A DNA stretch of 64,000 nucleotides from Flavobacterium sangjuense (GTDB lineage: Bacteria; Bacteroidota; Bacteroidia; Flavobacteriales; Flavobacteriaceae), in NCBI RefSeq assembly GCF_004797125.1, contig NZ_CP038810.1, forward strand, positions 744,001 through 808,000. Reading direction: 5' to 3'. The position numbers and the translations under genes are program-made. Positions 53,457 through 62,583 of the stretch are shown in pieces. Below the pieces are notes generated by a model that saw nothing but the letters and a program-made list of their open reading frames with translations, had not been told where the DNA came from and searched no databases. How positions within the stretch are numbered: the first letter of the stretch is position 1; the number at the start of each line of letters is the position of its first letter.

Positions 53457-53789
53457 ATGAATGCAATGAAAAACAAAGTACAGTTAATCGGTCACGTAGG
53501 ACAAGAACCAGAAATCAAAGCCTTTGACGGAGGAAAAAAAGTAGCCAACATCACCATCGCTACTAATGAGTATTACACCAATGACAAAGGTGAAAAAGTA
53601 GAAGAAACCCAATGGCACAGAGTATCAGCCTGGGGCAAAGTAGCTGACATCATCGAAAAGTATGTAACCAAAGGAAAAGAAATCGCCATCGAAGGAAAAC
53701 TTACACACAGAAGTTATGACGACAAAGAAGGAAACAAAAAATATGTTACAGAAGTAGTTGCCAATGACATTCTTTTGTTGGGGAAATAG
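53457..53789 (+). CDS. ssb: Single-stranded DNA-binding protein (short form)
   Basis: A 110-residue OB-fold protein (KVQLIGHVGQEPEIKAFDGG, TQWHRVSAWGKVADI, GKEIAIEGKLTHRSYDD). It has the complete OB domain but ends DILLLGK and lacks the Gly/Pro-rich linker and the acidic tip DDDIPF by which SSB recruits partner proteins. It may be an additional SSB rather than the main one. A second ATG three codons later (MKNK) is possible. A terminator follows. Confidence 0.93.
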   Translation: MNAMKNKVQLIGHVGQEPEIKAFDGGKKVANITIATNEYYTNDKGEKVEETQWHRVSAWGKVADIIEKYVTKGKEIAIEGKLTHRSYDDKEGNKKYVTEVVANDILLLGK

Positions 53790-53808
53790 TTTTTTCAAAT
53801 ACCAATGG

Positions 53809-53842
53809 AAAACGGCAAAGTTCAACTTTTGCCGTTTTTTTA
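53809..53842 (+). terminator. Terminator of ssb
   Basis: AACGGCAAAAG-type arms (AACGGCAAAG at 53811-53820, CTTTTGCCGTT at 53826-53836) form a hairpin followed by TTTTTT. Confidence 0.85.
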
Positions 53843-53980
53843 TTGCCAAAATCGTAATCTTTTAACGCAAAAAATATAAAGTTGTCAACACGCAAACGTT
53901 TTCGGTGTCGATTTGAAAATGGTTAAGTAACGTTTATTCAACAATTTAGTTACATTTAAAATGTCAAAACAACCAAAACC

Positions 53981-54409
53981 ATGAATAAATTAAAATTAAT
54001 ACTGATTTTAATTGCAGTCGTTTGCACTGCAAATTATGGTTTTGCCCAAGTTGGGATTAATACTGTAAATCCACAAAGCACTTTAGATATTAATGGGAAT
54101 CTTTCAGTTAAAGTTATTACATTAAACGGAAGTGGTTCCATAACTCCGATTAGTGATGGCGTATACATTTCAATAAACCCACAAGCAACGGATCAGGAAT
54201 TTCAGTTACCGAGTGCAGTTGCTTTTCCCGGAAGGATGTATTTTATAAGAAATATTAATAATGCTTATACGGCTAAACTTATTTCTGCAGCCGGAATGTT
54301 ATTTCCAAAAAATTCTACAACAGGAAGTACACAGATCTATATGTATGAGGGAAATTTGCGCACTGTAACAGTTGTCAGCGATGGAATTAATTGGACTTAT
54401 ATTAATTAA
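53981..54409 (+). CDS. Secreted protein of unknown function
   Basis: A 142-residue protein with a signal peptide (1-22, ending NYGFAQ). The mature start VGINTVNPQSTLDINGNLSV is a phrase that recurs in many secreted Bacteroidota proteins, where it precedes a beta-structured body. The rest is beta-rich with no catalytic motif. There is no T9SS sorting domain. The downstream convergent gene starts 3 bp after its stop. Confidence 0.75.
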   Translation: MNKLKLILILIAVVCTANYGFAQVGINTVNPQSTLDINGNLSVKVITLNGSGSITPISDGVYISINPQATDQEFQLPSAVAFPGRMYFIRNINNAYTAKLISAAGMLFPKNSTTGSTQIYMYEGNLRTVTVVSDGINWTYIN

Positions 54410-54412
54410 GAT

Positions 54413-55099
54413 TTAGAGTAAAATTTCCAAAACATCCGATATTTTATCCAATGTTCTAAAATTAGGATGATTTACTTTATGACTGATTATTTCGTGTTCC
54501 CAAGTCGTGTGAAACGGAATATGAACAGCATAACCACCAATGCCTAATACCGGCAAAACATCCGACTTCAATGAATTTCCAATCATAAAAAATTCTTTTG
54601 ACTCAATTTCCAATCGCTTCAAGAGTTTCTCGTAATTCACTTCTTGTTTATCGGCCATCACTTCAATATGATGAAAGTAAGGGCCAAGTCCGGAGTCGTG
54701 AAGTTTTCTTTGTTGGTCTTTCAAATCGCCTTTGGTTGCCACAATCAGTTTGTATTTCCCCTGAAGTGCTTTCAGCGTTTCTTCAACGCCATCTAAAAGT
54801 TCGATAGGTCTTTGTAATAATGCTTTCCCCAATTCAATAATTTCTCCAATAACTTCAATAGACAAAGTGTTGTTAGAGATTTTCATTGCGGCTTCAATCA
54901 TTGACAATGTATAGCCTTTAATACCGTAACCATATAAGTCCAGATTGCCAATTTCGGTTTTAAACAATTCCTGTGACAAACTGTGATGTGACAAATAACT
55001 ACTCATCAAAGCGCAGAATTTTTGCTCTGTTTCCTGGAAATAAGGTTCATTGACAAATAAGGTATCGTCAGCATCGAAGGCAATTACTTTTAAATTCAT
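54413..55099 (-). CDS. HAD-family phosphatase/hydrolase
   Basis: A 228-residue HAD hydrolase with the nucleophile motif FDADDTLF (D9 and D11), a helical cap domain (about 20-95), and motifs II and III in KLIVATKGDLKDQQ and FFMIGNSLKSDVLPVLGIGG. It is probably a small-molecule phosphatase. The substrate is unknown. Confidence 0.9.
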   Translation of the reverse strand: MNLKVIAFDADDTLFVNEPYFQETEQKFCALMSSYLSHHSLSQELFKTEIGNLDLYGYGIKGYTLSMIEAAMKISNNTLSIEVIGEIIELGKALLQRPIELLDGVEETLKALQGKYKLIVATKGDLKDQQRKLHDSGLGPYFHHIEVMADKQEVNYEKLLKRLEIESKEFFMIGNSLKSDVLPVLGIGGYAVHIPFHTTWEHEIISHKVNHPNFRTLDKISDVLEILL

Positions 55100-55112
55100 A
55101 GTCGTTGTTTTA

Positions 55113-55145
55113 GTAAAAAAAACTCCATCAAGAAGAAGGAGTTTT
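55113..55145 (-). terminator. Terminator after the small Cys-rich gene
   Basis: On the minus strand AAACTCC and GGAGTTT pair around TTCTTCTTGAT, followed by a run of T. The stop codon of the small gene lies in the loop. Confidence 0.75.
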
Positions 55146-55310
55146 ATATTTTTTCAGCAAGTCAAACATTGGACAACGTTTGCAGCGTTTGCTTTCTTTT
55201 TTTTTATATTTCTCACAACATTCTGACTTGCAATTTTCAGCAATCTTGTGGAGTTTGAGAAGTACTTTTTCTGACTTCTTTTTGGATTTATGTTTTTCTT
55301 TATTACTCAA
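55128..55310 (-). CDS. Small basic Cys-rich protein
   Basis: A 60-residue protein with 18 Lys, and Cys in the pattern CKSECCEKY...CKRCP (about residues 27-46). Such spaced pairs suggest metal binding. No signal peptide is present. It lies between the HAD gene and the ferritin gene and has its own terminator. I do not know the family; its reality rests on the coding-like composition and the neighbouring terminator. Confidence 0.65.
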   Translation of the reverse strand: MSNKEKHKSKKKSEKVLLKLHKIAENCKSECCEKYKKKESKRCKRCPMFDLLKKYKTPSS

Positions 55311-55331
55311 AATGAGTGGATTTCGGATTAA

Positions 55332-55847
55332 TTATTGGGTAATTCCGATTGAGCTTTTAACGACTATTTGTTGAATATCTCTATCAAATAAATACAATCC
55401 GCCTTTGTCATCTCCAATCAAATTAATTTTATCTAAAATGGTTTTTGCCTGAGCTTCTTCTTCAATTTGTTCAGCAACATACCATTGTAAAAAGTTGTGT
55501 GTGGCATAATCTTTTTCTTCAAAAGTCACATGAACCAATTTATTAATTGAGTCTGAAACAAATAATTCATGATTATACAGTTCTTCAAACATTTCTTTCA
55601 TAGCTCCGAAAGAAGTTTTAGGCGCTTTCAAGTCAGTTACTATTGCGTGTCCGCCGCGTTCGTTAACATACTTCACCAACTTTAACATGTGCATACGTTC
55701 TTCATCAGATTGGGTATACATAAATTGCGCAACACCTTCTAAACCTTGTATCTCTGCCCAGCAAGCCATTGACAGATAAACCTGTGAAGATTCTGCTTCG
55801 ATTCGGATTTGCTTGTTTAATGCAGCTTCTATATTTTTTGATAACAT
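55332..55847 (-). CDS. Ferritin
   Basis: A 171-residue non-haem ferritin. The four-helix bundle carries the ferroxidase residues in EAALNKQIRIEAESSQVYLSM-type helix A (E17-like) and DEERMHMLKLVKYVNERGG (E and H of helix B). The VAEQIEEEAQAKTILDKI segment carries further ligands. It stores iron as a mineral in the cytosol. An 11-bp palindrome CTTAGTCTAAG lies 38 bp upstream. Confidence 0.94.
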   Translation of the reverse strand: MLSKNIEAALNKQIRIEAESSQVYLSMACWAEIQGLEGVAQFMYTQSDEERMHMLKLVKYVNERGGHAIVTDLKAPKTSFGAMKEMFEELYNHELFVSDSINKLVHVTFEEKDYATHNFLQWYVAEQIEEEAQAKTILDKINLIGDDKGGLYLFDRDIQQIVVKSSIGITQ

Positions 55848-55884
55848 AATTCGCTATTTTTTTATAAAGTTAAAAAATAAATCG

Positions 55885-55895
55885 CTTAGTCTAAG
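55885..55895 (-). promoter_or_regulatory. Palindrome upstream of ferritin
   Basis: CTTAGTCTAAG is a perfect inverted repeat (5-bp arms, one central base). The minus strand also has TAACTTTA, one mismatch from TAnnTTTG, closer to the start codon. It might be an operator; this is a guess from position. Confidence 0.25.
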
Positions 55896-55912
55896 TATGT
55901 CTGAATTGTTTT

Positions 55913-57970
55913 TTAGCTAATCAAAGCACCATTATCAACACCGTCAGCATCCGGATTTACAAAAACTAATTTGCCTTCAGCATTATTGGTCATCAAAATC
56001 ATGCCTTTACTTTCTACACCACGCAAGGCTCTTGGAGCCAAATTGATTAAAACCGTAACGCGTTTTCCAATTACTTCTTCAGGCGAAAAATGTTCTGCAA
56101 TTCCCGAAACGATGGTTCTAACATCTAAACCGGTATCTACTTTCAATACTAAAAGCTTGTTGGCTTTTGGCATTTTTTCGGCTTCAACTATGGTTCCAAC
56201 GCGCAAATCTAATTTGGCAAAATCGTCAAATGTTGCTGTTGGTTTTTGAGGTTCGGTTGCTTTATTTTCCATCGCGTTTGATGTTTTGGTAGCTTCTAGT
56301 TTGTCTATTTGTTTTTGAATTTCGGCATCTTCAATTTGGGCAAATAAAATTTGCGCTTCACCAATTTGATGTCCGGCAGGAAGTAAATCAGATGTTTCTG
56401 AAACCGAACTCCAACTTAGATTTTTACTATTCAAAATGGTTGCTAATTTGTTTGCAGTAAACGGTAAAAAAGGTTCACATAAAACCTGTAATGCAGCTGC
56501 AATCTGAAGTGCCACATACATTTGTGTTTGTACTCGTTCCGGATTGGTTTTTACCATTTTCCACGGTTCTTCGTCGGCTAAATATTTATTCCCCAAACGA
56601 GCCACATTCATTAATTCGCCTTGCGCTTCTCTAAATCTATATCTTTCAATCGAAGAAGAAATCACAGAAGGATAAGCCTTTAATTCGGCTAAGGTTTGGG
56701 TGTCAACTTCATTAAATTCATTAGGCGTTGGAATGATTCCGGTGTAATATTTATTGGTTAAAACCACCACACGATTTATGAAATTTCCAAAAACTGCTGC
56801 CAGTTCGTTATTATTTCTTGCCTGAAAATCTTTCCAGGTAAAGTCGTTGTCTTTTGTTTCCGGCGCATTTGCTGTCAAAGCGTAACGCAAAACATCTTGC
56901 TTCTCCGGGAAATCCTGCAAATATTCATGCAGCCAAACTGCCCAGTTTTTTGAAGTCGAAAGTTTGTTTCCTTCCAAATTCAAAAATTCATTTGCCGGAA
57001 CGTTATCAGGTAAAACATAAGTTCCTTCCGCTTTTAACATCGCCGGGAAAATGATACAGTGAAAAACAATATTGTCTTTCCCAATGAAGTGAATCAGTTT
57101 TGTATCGTCTTTTTTCCAGTAATCTTCCCAATTTTTTCCTTCTCTTGCTGCCCATTCTTTGGTCGAAGAAATATAACCAATTGGCGCATCGAACCAAACG
57201 TATAATTTTTTCCCTTCCGCACCTTCAACCGGAACGTCAATACCCCAATCCAAATCACGGGTTACCGCACGAGGTTTTAATCCATCGTCTAACCAAGATT
57301 TCACTTGCCCCAAAACATTTACTTTCCAGTCTTTTGCATGGTCTTGTAAAATCCACTTTTGTAAAAAATCTTGGTATCTGTCTAATGGCAAAAACCAGTG
57401 TTTTGTTGATTTTAAAATTGGCGTATCACCTGTAATTGTTGATTTTGGATTAATCAAATCCGTTGCATTCAAAGTGGAGCCACAACGTTCGCATTGATCT
57501 CCATAAGCTTCAGGGTTGTCACATTTCGGACAAGTTCCGGTTACGAATCTGTCGGCCAAAAACTGATCAGCTTTGGCATCATACAATTGTTCGGTAACTT
57601 CTTCAATGAAATCGCCATTATCATATAATTTTCTAAAAAATTCCTGAGCCGTATCGTGATGAATTTTGGAAGATGTTCTCGAATAATTATCAAATGAAAT
57701 TCCGAAATCGATAAACGACTGACGAATAATTCCGTGGTATTTGTCAATAACCTGTTGTGGTGTAATGCCTTCTTTTTTGGCTTTCATTGAAATGGCAACG
57801 CCGTGTTCATCGCTTCCACAGATGAAGGCAACATCTTTCCCCTGCAATCTTAAATAACGGGCATATATATCGGATGGCACATAAACGCCCGCCAAATGCC
57901 CAATATGAATTGGACCGTTGGTATAAGGCAACGCGGCTGTGATGGTATATCTTTTTGGATTTTCTAACAT
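55913..57970 (-). CDS. metG: Methionyl-tRNA synthetase
   Basis: A 685-residue class I synthetase. HIGH is at residues 22-25 ([11 protein letters not shown]), the zinc knuckle is [18 protein letters not shown], and the KMSKS equivalent is KLSTSKN. The C-terminal tRNA-binding domain (about 580-685) starts [19 protein letters not shown] chose the ATG at 57970 ([11 protein letters not shown]); an in-frame ATG at 58006 would lie upstream of the promoter at 57994. Confidence 0.97.
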   Translation of the reverse strand: MLENPKRYTITAALPYTNGPIHIGHLAGVYVPSDIYARYLRLQGKDVAFICGSDEHGVAISMKAKKEGITPQQVIDKYHGIIRQSFIDFGISFDNYSRTSSKIHHDTAQEFFRKLYDNGDFIEEVTEQLYDAKADQFLADRFVTGTCPKCDNPEAYGDQCERCGSTLNATDLINPKSTITGDTPILKSTKHWFLPLDRYQDFLQKWILQDHAKDWKVNVLGQVKSWLDDGLKPRAVTRDLDWGIDVPVEGAEGKKLYVWFDAPIGYISSTKEWAAREGKNWEDYWKKDDTKLIHFIGKDNIVFHCIIFPAMLKAEGTYVLPDNVPANEFLNLEGNKLSTSKNWAVWLHEYLQDFPEKQDVLRYALTANAPETKDNDFTWKDFQARNNNELAAVFGNFINRVVVLTNKYYTGIIPTPNEFNEVDTQTLAELKAYPSVISSSIERYRFREAQGELMNVARLGNKYLADEEPWKMVKTNPERVQTQMYVALQIAAALQVLCEPFLPFTANKLATILNSKNLSWSSVSETSDLLPAGHQIGEAQILFAQIEDAEIQKQIDKLEATKTSNAMENKATEPQKPTATFDDFAKLDLRVGTIVEAEKMPKANKLLVLKVDTGLDVRTIVSGIAEHFSPEEVIGKRVTVLINLAPRALRGVESKGMILMTNNAEGKLVFVNPDADGVDNGALIS

Positions 57971-57993
57971 GATAAAATTCAGTATGTAATTTG

Positions 57994-58001
57994 CAAAAAT
58001 A
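57994..58001 (-). promoter_or_regulatory. Putative -7 promoter element of metG
   Basis: The minus strand reads TATTTTTG, 24 bp before the metG start. The repeat at 58021-58123 starts 20 bp upstream, so any -33 element would lie inside it. Confidence 0.45.
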
Positions 58002-58020
58002 AGCAATACCTTTTTTATTT

Positions 58021-58123
58021 GAAGCTATTTCCTGCTATCCGTTTCAATCTTTTTTGAAATGTAACACTTCGACAAGCTCAGTGTGACATTTCAAAAAAGG
58101 ATTTTCACTACTATCAGGGCTAG
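58021..58123. repeat. Dispersed intergenic repeat (copy B) with long hairpin
   Basis: The element begins GAAGCTATTTCCTGCTATCC and ends CTACTATCAGGGCTAG. Inside, TTTTTTGAAATGT (58050-58062) pairs with ACATTTCAAAAAA (58086-58098), with ACACT and AGTGT in the loop giving five more pairs. It fills the space between the metG and LD-carboxypeptidase promoters. Confidence 0.75.
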
Positions 58124-58127
58124 GGCA

Positions 58128-58161
58128 TTGGTTTTCTTAAACCAGAATTTGATTATATTTG
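58128..58161 (+). promoter_or_regulatory. Promoter of the LD-carboxypeptidase gene
   Basis: TTG (58128-58130) is followed after 23 bp by TATATTTG (58154-58161), 18 bp before the ATG. Both elements match the Bacteroidota consensus. Confidence 0.6.
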
Positions 58162-58179
58162 CTCATATCATTTTCAAAA

Positions 58180-59145
58180 ATGAACAAAAAATCTATATTC
58201 TTTATTCTATTATCTTTATTCTTTTTAAATCTTCATTCTCAAAAAAAGATGATTACACCACCTTACCTGCAAAAAGGCGACACCGTTGCCATCGTTTCTA
58301 CCGCAAGAAAAAATATTGATGACAATTTAAAACCAACTATAGATTTACTTCAAGGCTGGGGATTAAATGTAAAAATCGGAAATACCATTGGTTTAGATTA
58401 TTACCAATTAGCCGGAACAGAAGAACAGCGTGCGGCAGATTTTCAGGAGCAAATGGACAATCCAAACATCAAAGCGATTTGGTGTGTTCGTGGCGGTTAT
58501 GGAACGGTAAAAATTATCGACAAATTGGATTTTACCAAATTCAAACAAAACCCAAAATGGATAATTGGTTTTAGCGATGTCACTGTTTTGCATAGTCATT
58601 TGAACCGAATGGGAATTGAATCCTTACACGCAACGATGCCGGTTGCCATTCCGAGAGCGACGGATGAAGCTAAAAATTCTTTGTGCGCCGCTTTGTTTGG
58701 AGACAAATTGCAATACACTTTAGATTGTGACGCCTTGAATCATAATGGTAAAGCCAAAGGTGAATTGGTTGGTGGAAATCTATCTATTTTATACAGCTTA
58801 TTAGGTTCTGAATCGGCAATTGATTGCAACGATAAAATATTGTTTATTGAAGATTTGGATGAATATTTATACCATGTTGACCGAATGATGATGAACCTGA
58901 AACGCAACGGCTGTTTGAGTAGTTTGAAAGGAATTATTGTTGGTGCCATGACCGAAATGAAAGACAACGATATTCCGTGGGGAAGAAATGCGCTGGAAAT
59001 TATTGAAGATACTGTTAAAGGATTAGACATACCAATCATTTACAATTTCCCGGCTGGACATATCAGAGACAATCGCGCCTTGATTTTTGGAAGGCAGGTT
59101 TCTATGGAAGTCAATGCTAAAGAAAGCAAAGTGATATTTGATTGA
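58180..59145 (+). CDS. LD-carboxypeptidase (S66 family)
   Basis: A 321-residue murein tetrapeptide carboxypeptidase. A signal peptide (1-21) precedes the S66 domain with WCVRGGYGTVKIIDKLD and the nucleophile S132 in IGFSDVTVLHSHL; the Glu-His acids are further on (LFIEDLDEYLYHVDRMM, FPAGHIRDNRAL). It trims the terminal D-Ala from recycled muropeptides, here in the periplasm or outside. I chose the ATG at 58180, downstream of the promoter at 58154. Confidence 0.93.
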   Translation: MNKKSIFFILLSLFFLNLHSQKKMITPPYLQKGDTVAIVSTARKNIDDNLKPTIDLLQGWGLNVKIGNTIGLDYYQLAGTEEQRAADFQEQMDNPNIKAIWCVRGGYGTVKIIDKLDFTKFKQNPKWIIGFSDVTVLHSHLNRMGIESLHATMPVAIPRATDEAKNSLCAALFGDKLQYTLDCDALNHNGKAKGELVGGNLSILYSLLGSESAIDCNDKILFIEDLDEYLYHVDRMMMNLKRNGCLSSLKGIIVGAMTEMKDNDIPWGRNALEIIEDTVKGLDIPIIYNFPAGHIRDNRALIFGRQVSMEVNAKESKVIFD

Positions 59146-59146
59146 T

Positions 59147-59169
59147 TGCTTCGTAAACTCGCAATGACA
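59147..59169. repeat. Remnant of the CATTGCGAGGAACG repeat
   Basis: TGCTTCGTAAACTCGCAATGACA resembles the CTTCGTTCCTCGCAATGACA core of copy A. It fills the spacer before the next gene and supplies its A of ATG. Confidence 0.4.
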
Positions 59170-59528
59170 TGGCAGAACACAACGAATTAGGGAAGTTAGG
59201 TGAAGAATTGGCGGAGGGTTTTTTGAAACAAAATGGTTATACTATATTGGAAACCAATTGGACATTTCAAAAAGCAGAGATTGATATCATCGCTCAAAAA
59301 GATAACATAGTTGCCGTTGTTGAAGTCAAAACCCGTTCGAGTATTGACTTTGGTCTGCCTCAGGATTTTGTAAAACCAAAGAAAATCCAATTGTTAGTCA
59401 AAGCCGTAAATGAATACATAGTTTCTAATGATTTAGATGCCGAAGTACGCTTTGACATTATCGCAATATACAAGGAAGAAGGAATATACAAAATAGAACA
59501 TATTGAGGATGCTTTCTTCCATTTTTGA
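59169..59528 (+). CDS. YraN family (UPF0102) endonuclease-like protein
   Basis: A 119-residue protein of the restriction-endonuclease-like fold. The catalytic pattern E...D...ExK is visible in NWTFQKAEIDIIAQ and VAVVEVKTRSS, with GLPQDFVKPKKIQLLVKAVNEYI after it. The family is widespread but without a firmly assigned activity. It is complete. Confidence 0.92.
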   Translation: MAEHNELGKLGEELAEGFLKQNGYTILETNWTFQKAEIDIIAQKDNIVAVVEVKTRSSIDFGLPQDFVKPKKIQLLVKAVNEYIVSNDLDAEVRFDIIAIYKEEGIYKIEHIEDAFFHF

Positions 59529-59604
59529 GCGATTAATTTTTACTAACTGTTTTTAAAATTCTATCATTTTTGAATAGTAAAATTTTAAAATATGGGATTA
59601 TAAT

Positions 59605-59633
59605 TTGTCGTGTTCTGAATTTCAATAACTTTA
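59605..59633 (+). promoter_or_regulatory. Promoter of the secreted metalloprotease
   Basis: TTG (59605-59607) is followed after 18 bp by TAACTTTA (59626-59633), one mismatch from TAnnTTTG. Its place supports the ATG at 59657 as start. Confidence 0.5.
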
Positions 59634-59656
59634 CAAAAAAAATGCAACTTCAAGCT

Positions 59657-61843
59657 ATGAAAAAAACCTTACTAGTAACCGTCTTATTTTGTTTAACCAA
59701 TTTGGTAGCGCAAAATAAAATTGCCGAAAGAGTATCTGAATTACAGAGCTTAAAGGCCAGCTTCAGACCAATTTCTGTTTTGTCTGCAACTCAAAACACT
59801 ATTGACAGCGATGTAAACAAAGTTGTTTCTGACGCCACTTTAGCAACAATAAATGTTGAAAGAATCAATGAAATTGTTGCCAACCGATATGAAACTATTG
59901 AATTAGAAATACCATATCAAAACCTGAATATTGCTGTGCTTTTGTATAAAGTAAATCCATTTGCAGAAGGTTTTCATGTCGATACGGATAAAGTAAAAAA
60001 CATCAGCTATCAAAAAGGAGTTTACTACCGCGGAATCATAAATGGAGAAACGAATTCGGTTTCGGCATTCAACTTTTTTAATGGAGAATTCAACGGAATC
60101 ATTTCCAGTTCTGAATTAGGAAACCTTGTTGTTGGAAAGTTAGATAAAGTAAACAATCAAACAGATTATATTGTTTATTCTGATGCTAAAATGAAAGTGT
60201 TAAATGGCTTTGATTGTCATACAAAAGATGGAGATAACGCGACTGAAAGTAGTGGTGACTTTAACAGAGACATCACTAGTACCAAATGTGTTTCAATGTA
60301 TTTTGAAGTTGATAATAATTTGTTTGTCCTAAACGGAAATGACATCACTGCTACAACCAACTGGATGACATCCGTTTTTAATGAGGTTCAAACATTATAC
60401 AACAATAGCGGAATTACAGTTAGTTTAAAGTCAATGTATATTTGGACAACTCCTGATCCTTATGAAGGAATCGGAACAAGTTCGGGAGATTATTTGAATG
60501 CTTTTGGAAATACTACTCCGGTATTTGATGGCGATGTTGGTCAATTAGTCGGGATTGACCCTGAAGGACTAGGCGGTGTTGCCTCCACCATAAATGGAAT
60601 TTGTACTCAAAATAATTATAGTTATTCCGATGTCAATTTTAGTTATAGTTCTGTCCCAACCTTTTCTTGGACTGTTCAGGTTATCACACATGAATTTGGA
60701 CACCTTTTAGGCTCAAGACATACGCATTCCTGCGCATGGAACGGAAATAATACCGCAATAGATAATTGCGGTCCTTATGCTTTAGGTTCTGGCTCTGAAG
60801 GGTATTCTTGTATGACCACACCAGCAACTTTACCATCAGGATCAGTAAAAGGGACAATAATGAGTTATTGCCATTTAGTATCTGGAGTAGGGATAAGCTT
60901 TAATAATGGTTTTGGCCCACAACCAACAACAGTAATTTTAAATACTGTTAATAACAAGTCATGTTTAAGTACAGACTGTGTAACCAGCTGCCCAAATACG
61001 GTTACCAATATAACCACGTCAAATATTACTTCAGATTCTGTACAAATAGCATGGACAGATATTGGTTCTGCAACTTCCTGGCAAGTTTCGGTTAGACCAG
61101 TTGGATCAAATTCTGTTTGGAATACGGCTACAACCAATTCATATACAGCAACGGGGTTAAATCCAAATGTTTATTATAATGTAAGAGTTAGACCTTTATG
61201 TGCCGGTTTACAGCCAGCTTCAAGGGAGAAAATAGCTGCCACTGCCGCAGTTAATTACTGTTTAGACACGCCGTTTACAGATACAGGTGGCACAACCGGA
61301 AATTATACCGATATGCAGTCCTGGACAAGAACCATGACACCATATAATCCAGGGTTAAAACTAAGGGTTACTTTCGCAAGTTTCGAGCTTGAAGAAAATT
61401 GGGACTTTTTATTCATCTATAATGGTCCGGATGTCTCTTCGGAAGATTTAACATTAGGTGGTTTAACAGGAAGTATAGATGCGGGAACTTTTGATTCAAC
61501 AGCTGCCGATGGTTCATTGACTTTTAAGTTTACTTCTGATCAAAATACTGTTGCTGCCGGATGGGATGCTACTATAACATGCACAGGAACCTTAGGTGAA
61601 GTAAGCAATAATTTCTTAGATTATAGTTATTATCCAAATCCAACTACCGGAAAAGTAACCATTAGTTCTAAAGATTCCATTTCCGAAGTTACCGTTTATA
61701 ATGTTCAGGGACAATTGTTATATAACCAAAAGATGAATGAGTTAATTACCAATGTTGACATCTCTAAATTTGCAACAGGAACGTATTTCTTTAAATTGAA
61801 AATTAAAGATAAAGAAGCTAATTTTAAAGTATTGAAGAATTAA
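59657..61843 (+). CDS. Secreted zinc metalloprotease (reprolysin-like) with FN3, CUB and T9SS domains
   Basis: A 728-residue exported protease. The signal peptide is MKKTLLVTVLFCLTNLVAQ. A propeptide (about 20-195) precedes the metzincin domain with H345-E-F-G-H-L-L-G-S-R-H355. An FN3-like domain (about 450-535) and a CUB domain (about 540-640, starting CLDTPFTDTGGTTG) follow. The type A sorting domain YYPNPTTGKVTISS ends at residue 728 (KDKEANFKVLKN). It would be exported by the type IX system. I chose the ATG at 59657; one at 59642 is an alternative. Confidence 0.94.
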   Translation: MKKTLLVTVLFCLTNLVAQNKIAERVSELQSLKASFRPISVLSATQNTIDSDVNKVVSDATLATINVERINEIVANRYETIELEIPYQNLNIAVLLYKVNPFAEGFHVDTDKVKNISYQKGVYYRGIINGETNSVSAFNFFNGEFNGIISSSELGNLVVGKLDKVNNQTDYIVYSDAKMKVLNGFDCHTKDGDNATESSGDFNRDITSTKCVSMYFEVDNNLFVLNGNDITATTNWMTSVFNEVQTLYNNSGITVSLKSMYIWTTPDPYEGIGTSSGDYLNAFGNTTPVFDGDVGQLVGIDPEGLGGVASTINGICTQNNYSYSDVNFSYSSVPTFSWTVQVITHEFGHLLGSRHTHSCAWNGNNTAIDNCGPYALGSGSEGYSCMTTPATLPSGSVKGTIMSYCHLVSGVGISFNNGFGPQPTTVILNTVNNKSCLSTDCVTSCPNTVTNITTSNITSDSVQIAWTDIGSATSWQVSVRPVGSNSVWNTATTNSYTATGLNPNVYYNVRVRPLCAGLQPASREKIAATAAVNYCLDTPFTDTGGTTGNYTDMQSWTRTMTPYNPGLKLRVTFASFELEENWDFLFIYNGPDVSSEDLTLGGLTGSIDAGTFDSTAADGSLTFKFTSDQNTVAAGWDATITCTGTLGEVSNNFLDYSYYPNPTTGKVTISSKDSISEVTVYNVQGQLLYNQKMNELITNVDISKFATGTYFFKLKIKDKEANFKVLKN

Positions 61844-61860
61844 ACATTTACTACTTATCA

Positions 61861-61886
61861 AAACCACTCGGTAACGGGTGGTTTTT
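61861..61886 (+). terminator. Terminator after the metalloprotease
   Basis: AAACCAC(T)CG pairs with CG(G)GTGGTTT around GTAA, followed by a T run. Confidence 0.75.
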
Positions 61887-61899
61887 CATTTATACCAAT

Positions 61900-62583
61900 A
61901 TGCAAAAACTCTTATTACTTCATGGTGCACTGGGAAGTGCAGAAAATTTTAACCAACTGATAACGCTTTTGCAACGAGATTTCGAAATTTACACACTCGA
62001 TTTTGAAGGTCATGGTCAACAGAAAACTTCAGAAACACAATTAACCATTGCTGGATTTGCCAATCAGGTTTTGGATTTTTTGAATGAAAATAAGATAGAG
62101 AAAATAAATATTTTCGGTTATAGTATGGGTGGATATGTTGGACTTTACTTGGCCAAAAACCATCCGGAGAGAATCGAAAAATTATTCACTTTGGCCACAA
62201 AATTGAATTGGACTATTGAAGGTTCACAGAAAGAAACTTCTTTTTTAAATCCCGAAATCATCAAAGAGAAAGTACCTAAATATGCAGCCGCTTTAGAGAA
62301 ACTTCATGGGCAGAACTGGGAAAAGTTAATGTACAAAACTGCTGAAATGATGTTGGAACTAGGGAAATCTCCAGCTCTTAAAAATGATGATTTTGCTGTA
62401 ATTACTACACCGACATTGATTGCTGTAGGTGATAAAGATGTGATGGTAAGCATTGAAGAAAGTAGTGCAGCCTATCGACAATTGCCAAACGGACAGTTTT
62501 TAGTCTTACCCAATACGCAACATCCGATTGAAAGAGTATATAAAGTGGAATTGGCACATCAGATTAAAAACTATTTTAGTTGA
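61900..62583 (+). CDS. Alpha/beta hydrolase
   Basis: A 227-residue alpha/beta hydrolase. HGALGS (about 7-12) is the oxyanion loop, GYSMGGYVG (about 74-82) carries the nucleophile Ser, the Asp is in AVGDKDVMVS, and the His in PNTQHPIERV. The family hydrolyses esters or related substrates. The substrate is not evident. It converges on mfd with no spacer. Confidence 0.92.
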   Translation: MQKLLLLHGALGSAENFNQLITLLQRDFEIYTLDFEGHGQQKTSETQLTIAGFANQVLDFLNENKIEKINIFGYSMGGYVGLYLAKNHPERIEKLFTLATKLNWTIEGSQKETSFLNPEIIKEKVPKYAAALEKLHGQNWEKLMYKTAEMMLELGKSPALKNDDFAVITTPTLIAVGDKDVMVSIEESSAAYRQLPNGQFLVLPNTQHPIERVYKVELAHQIKNYFS

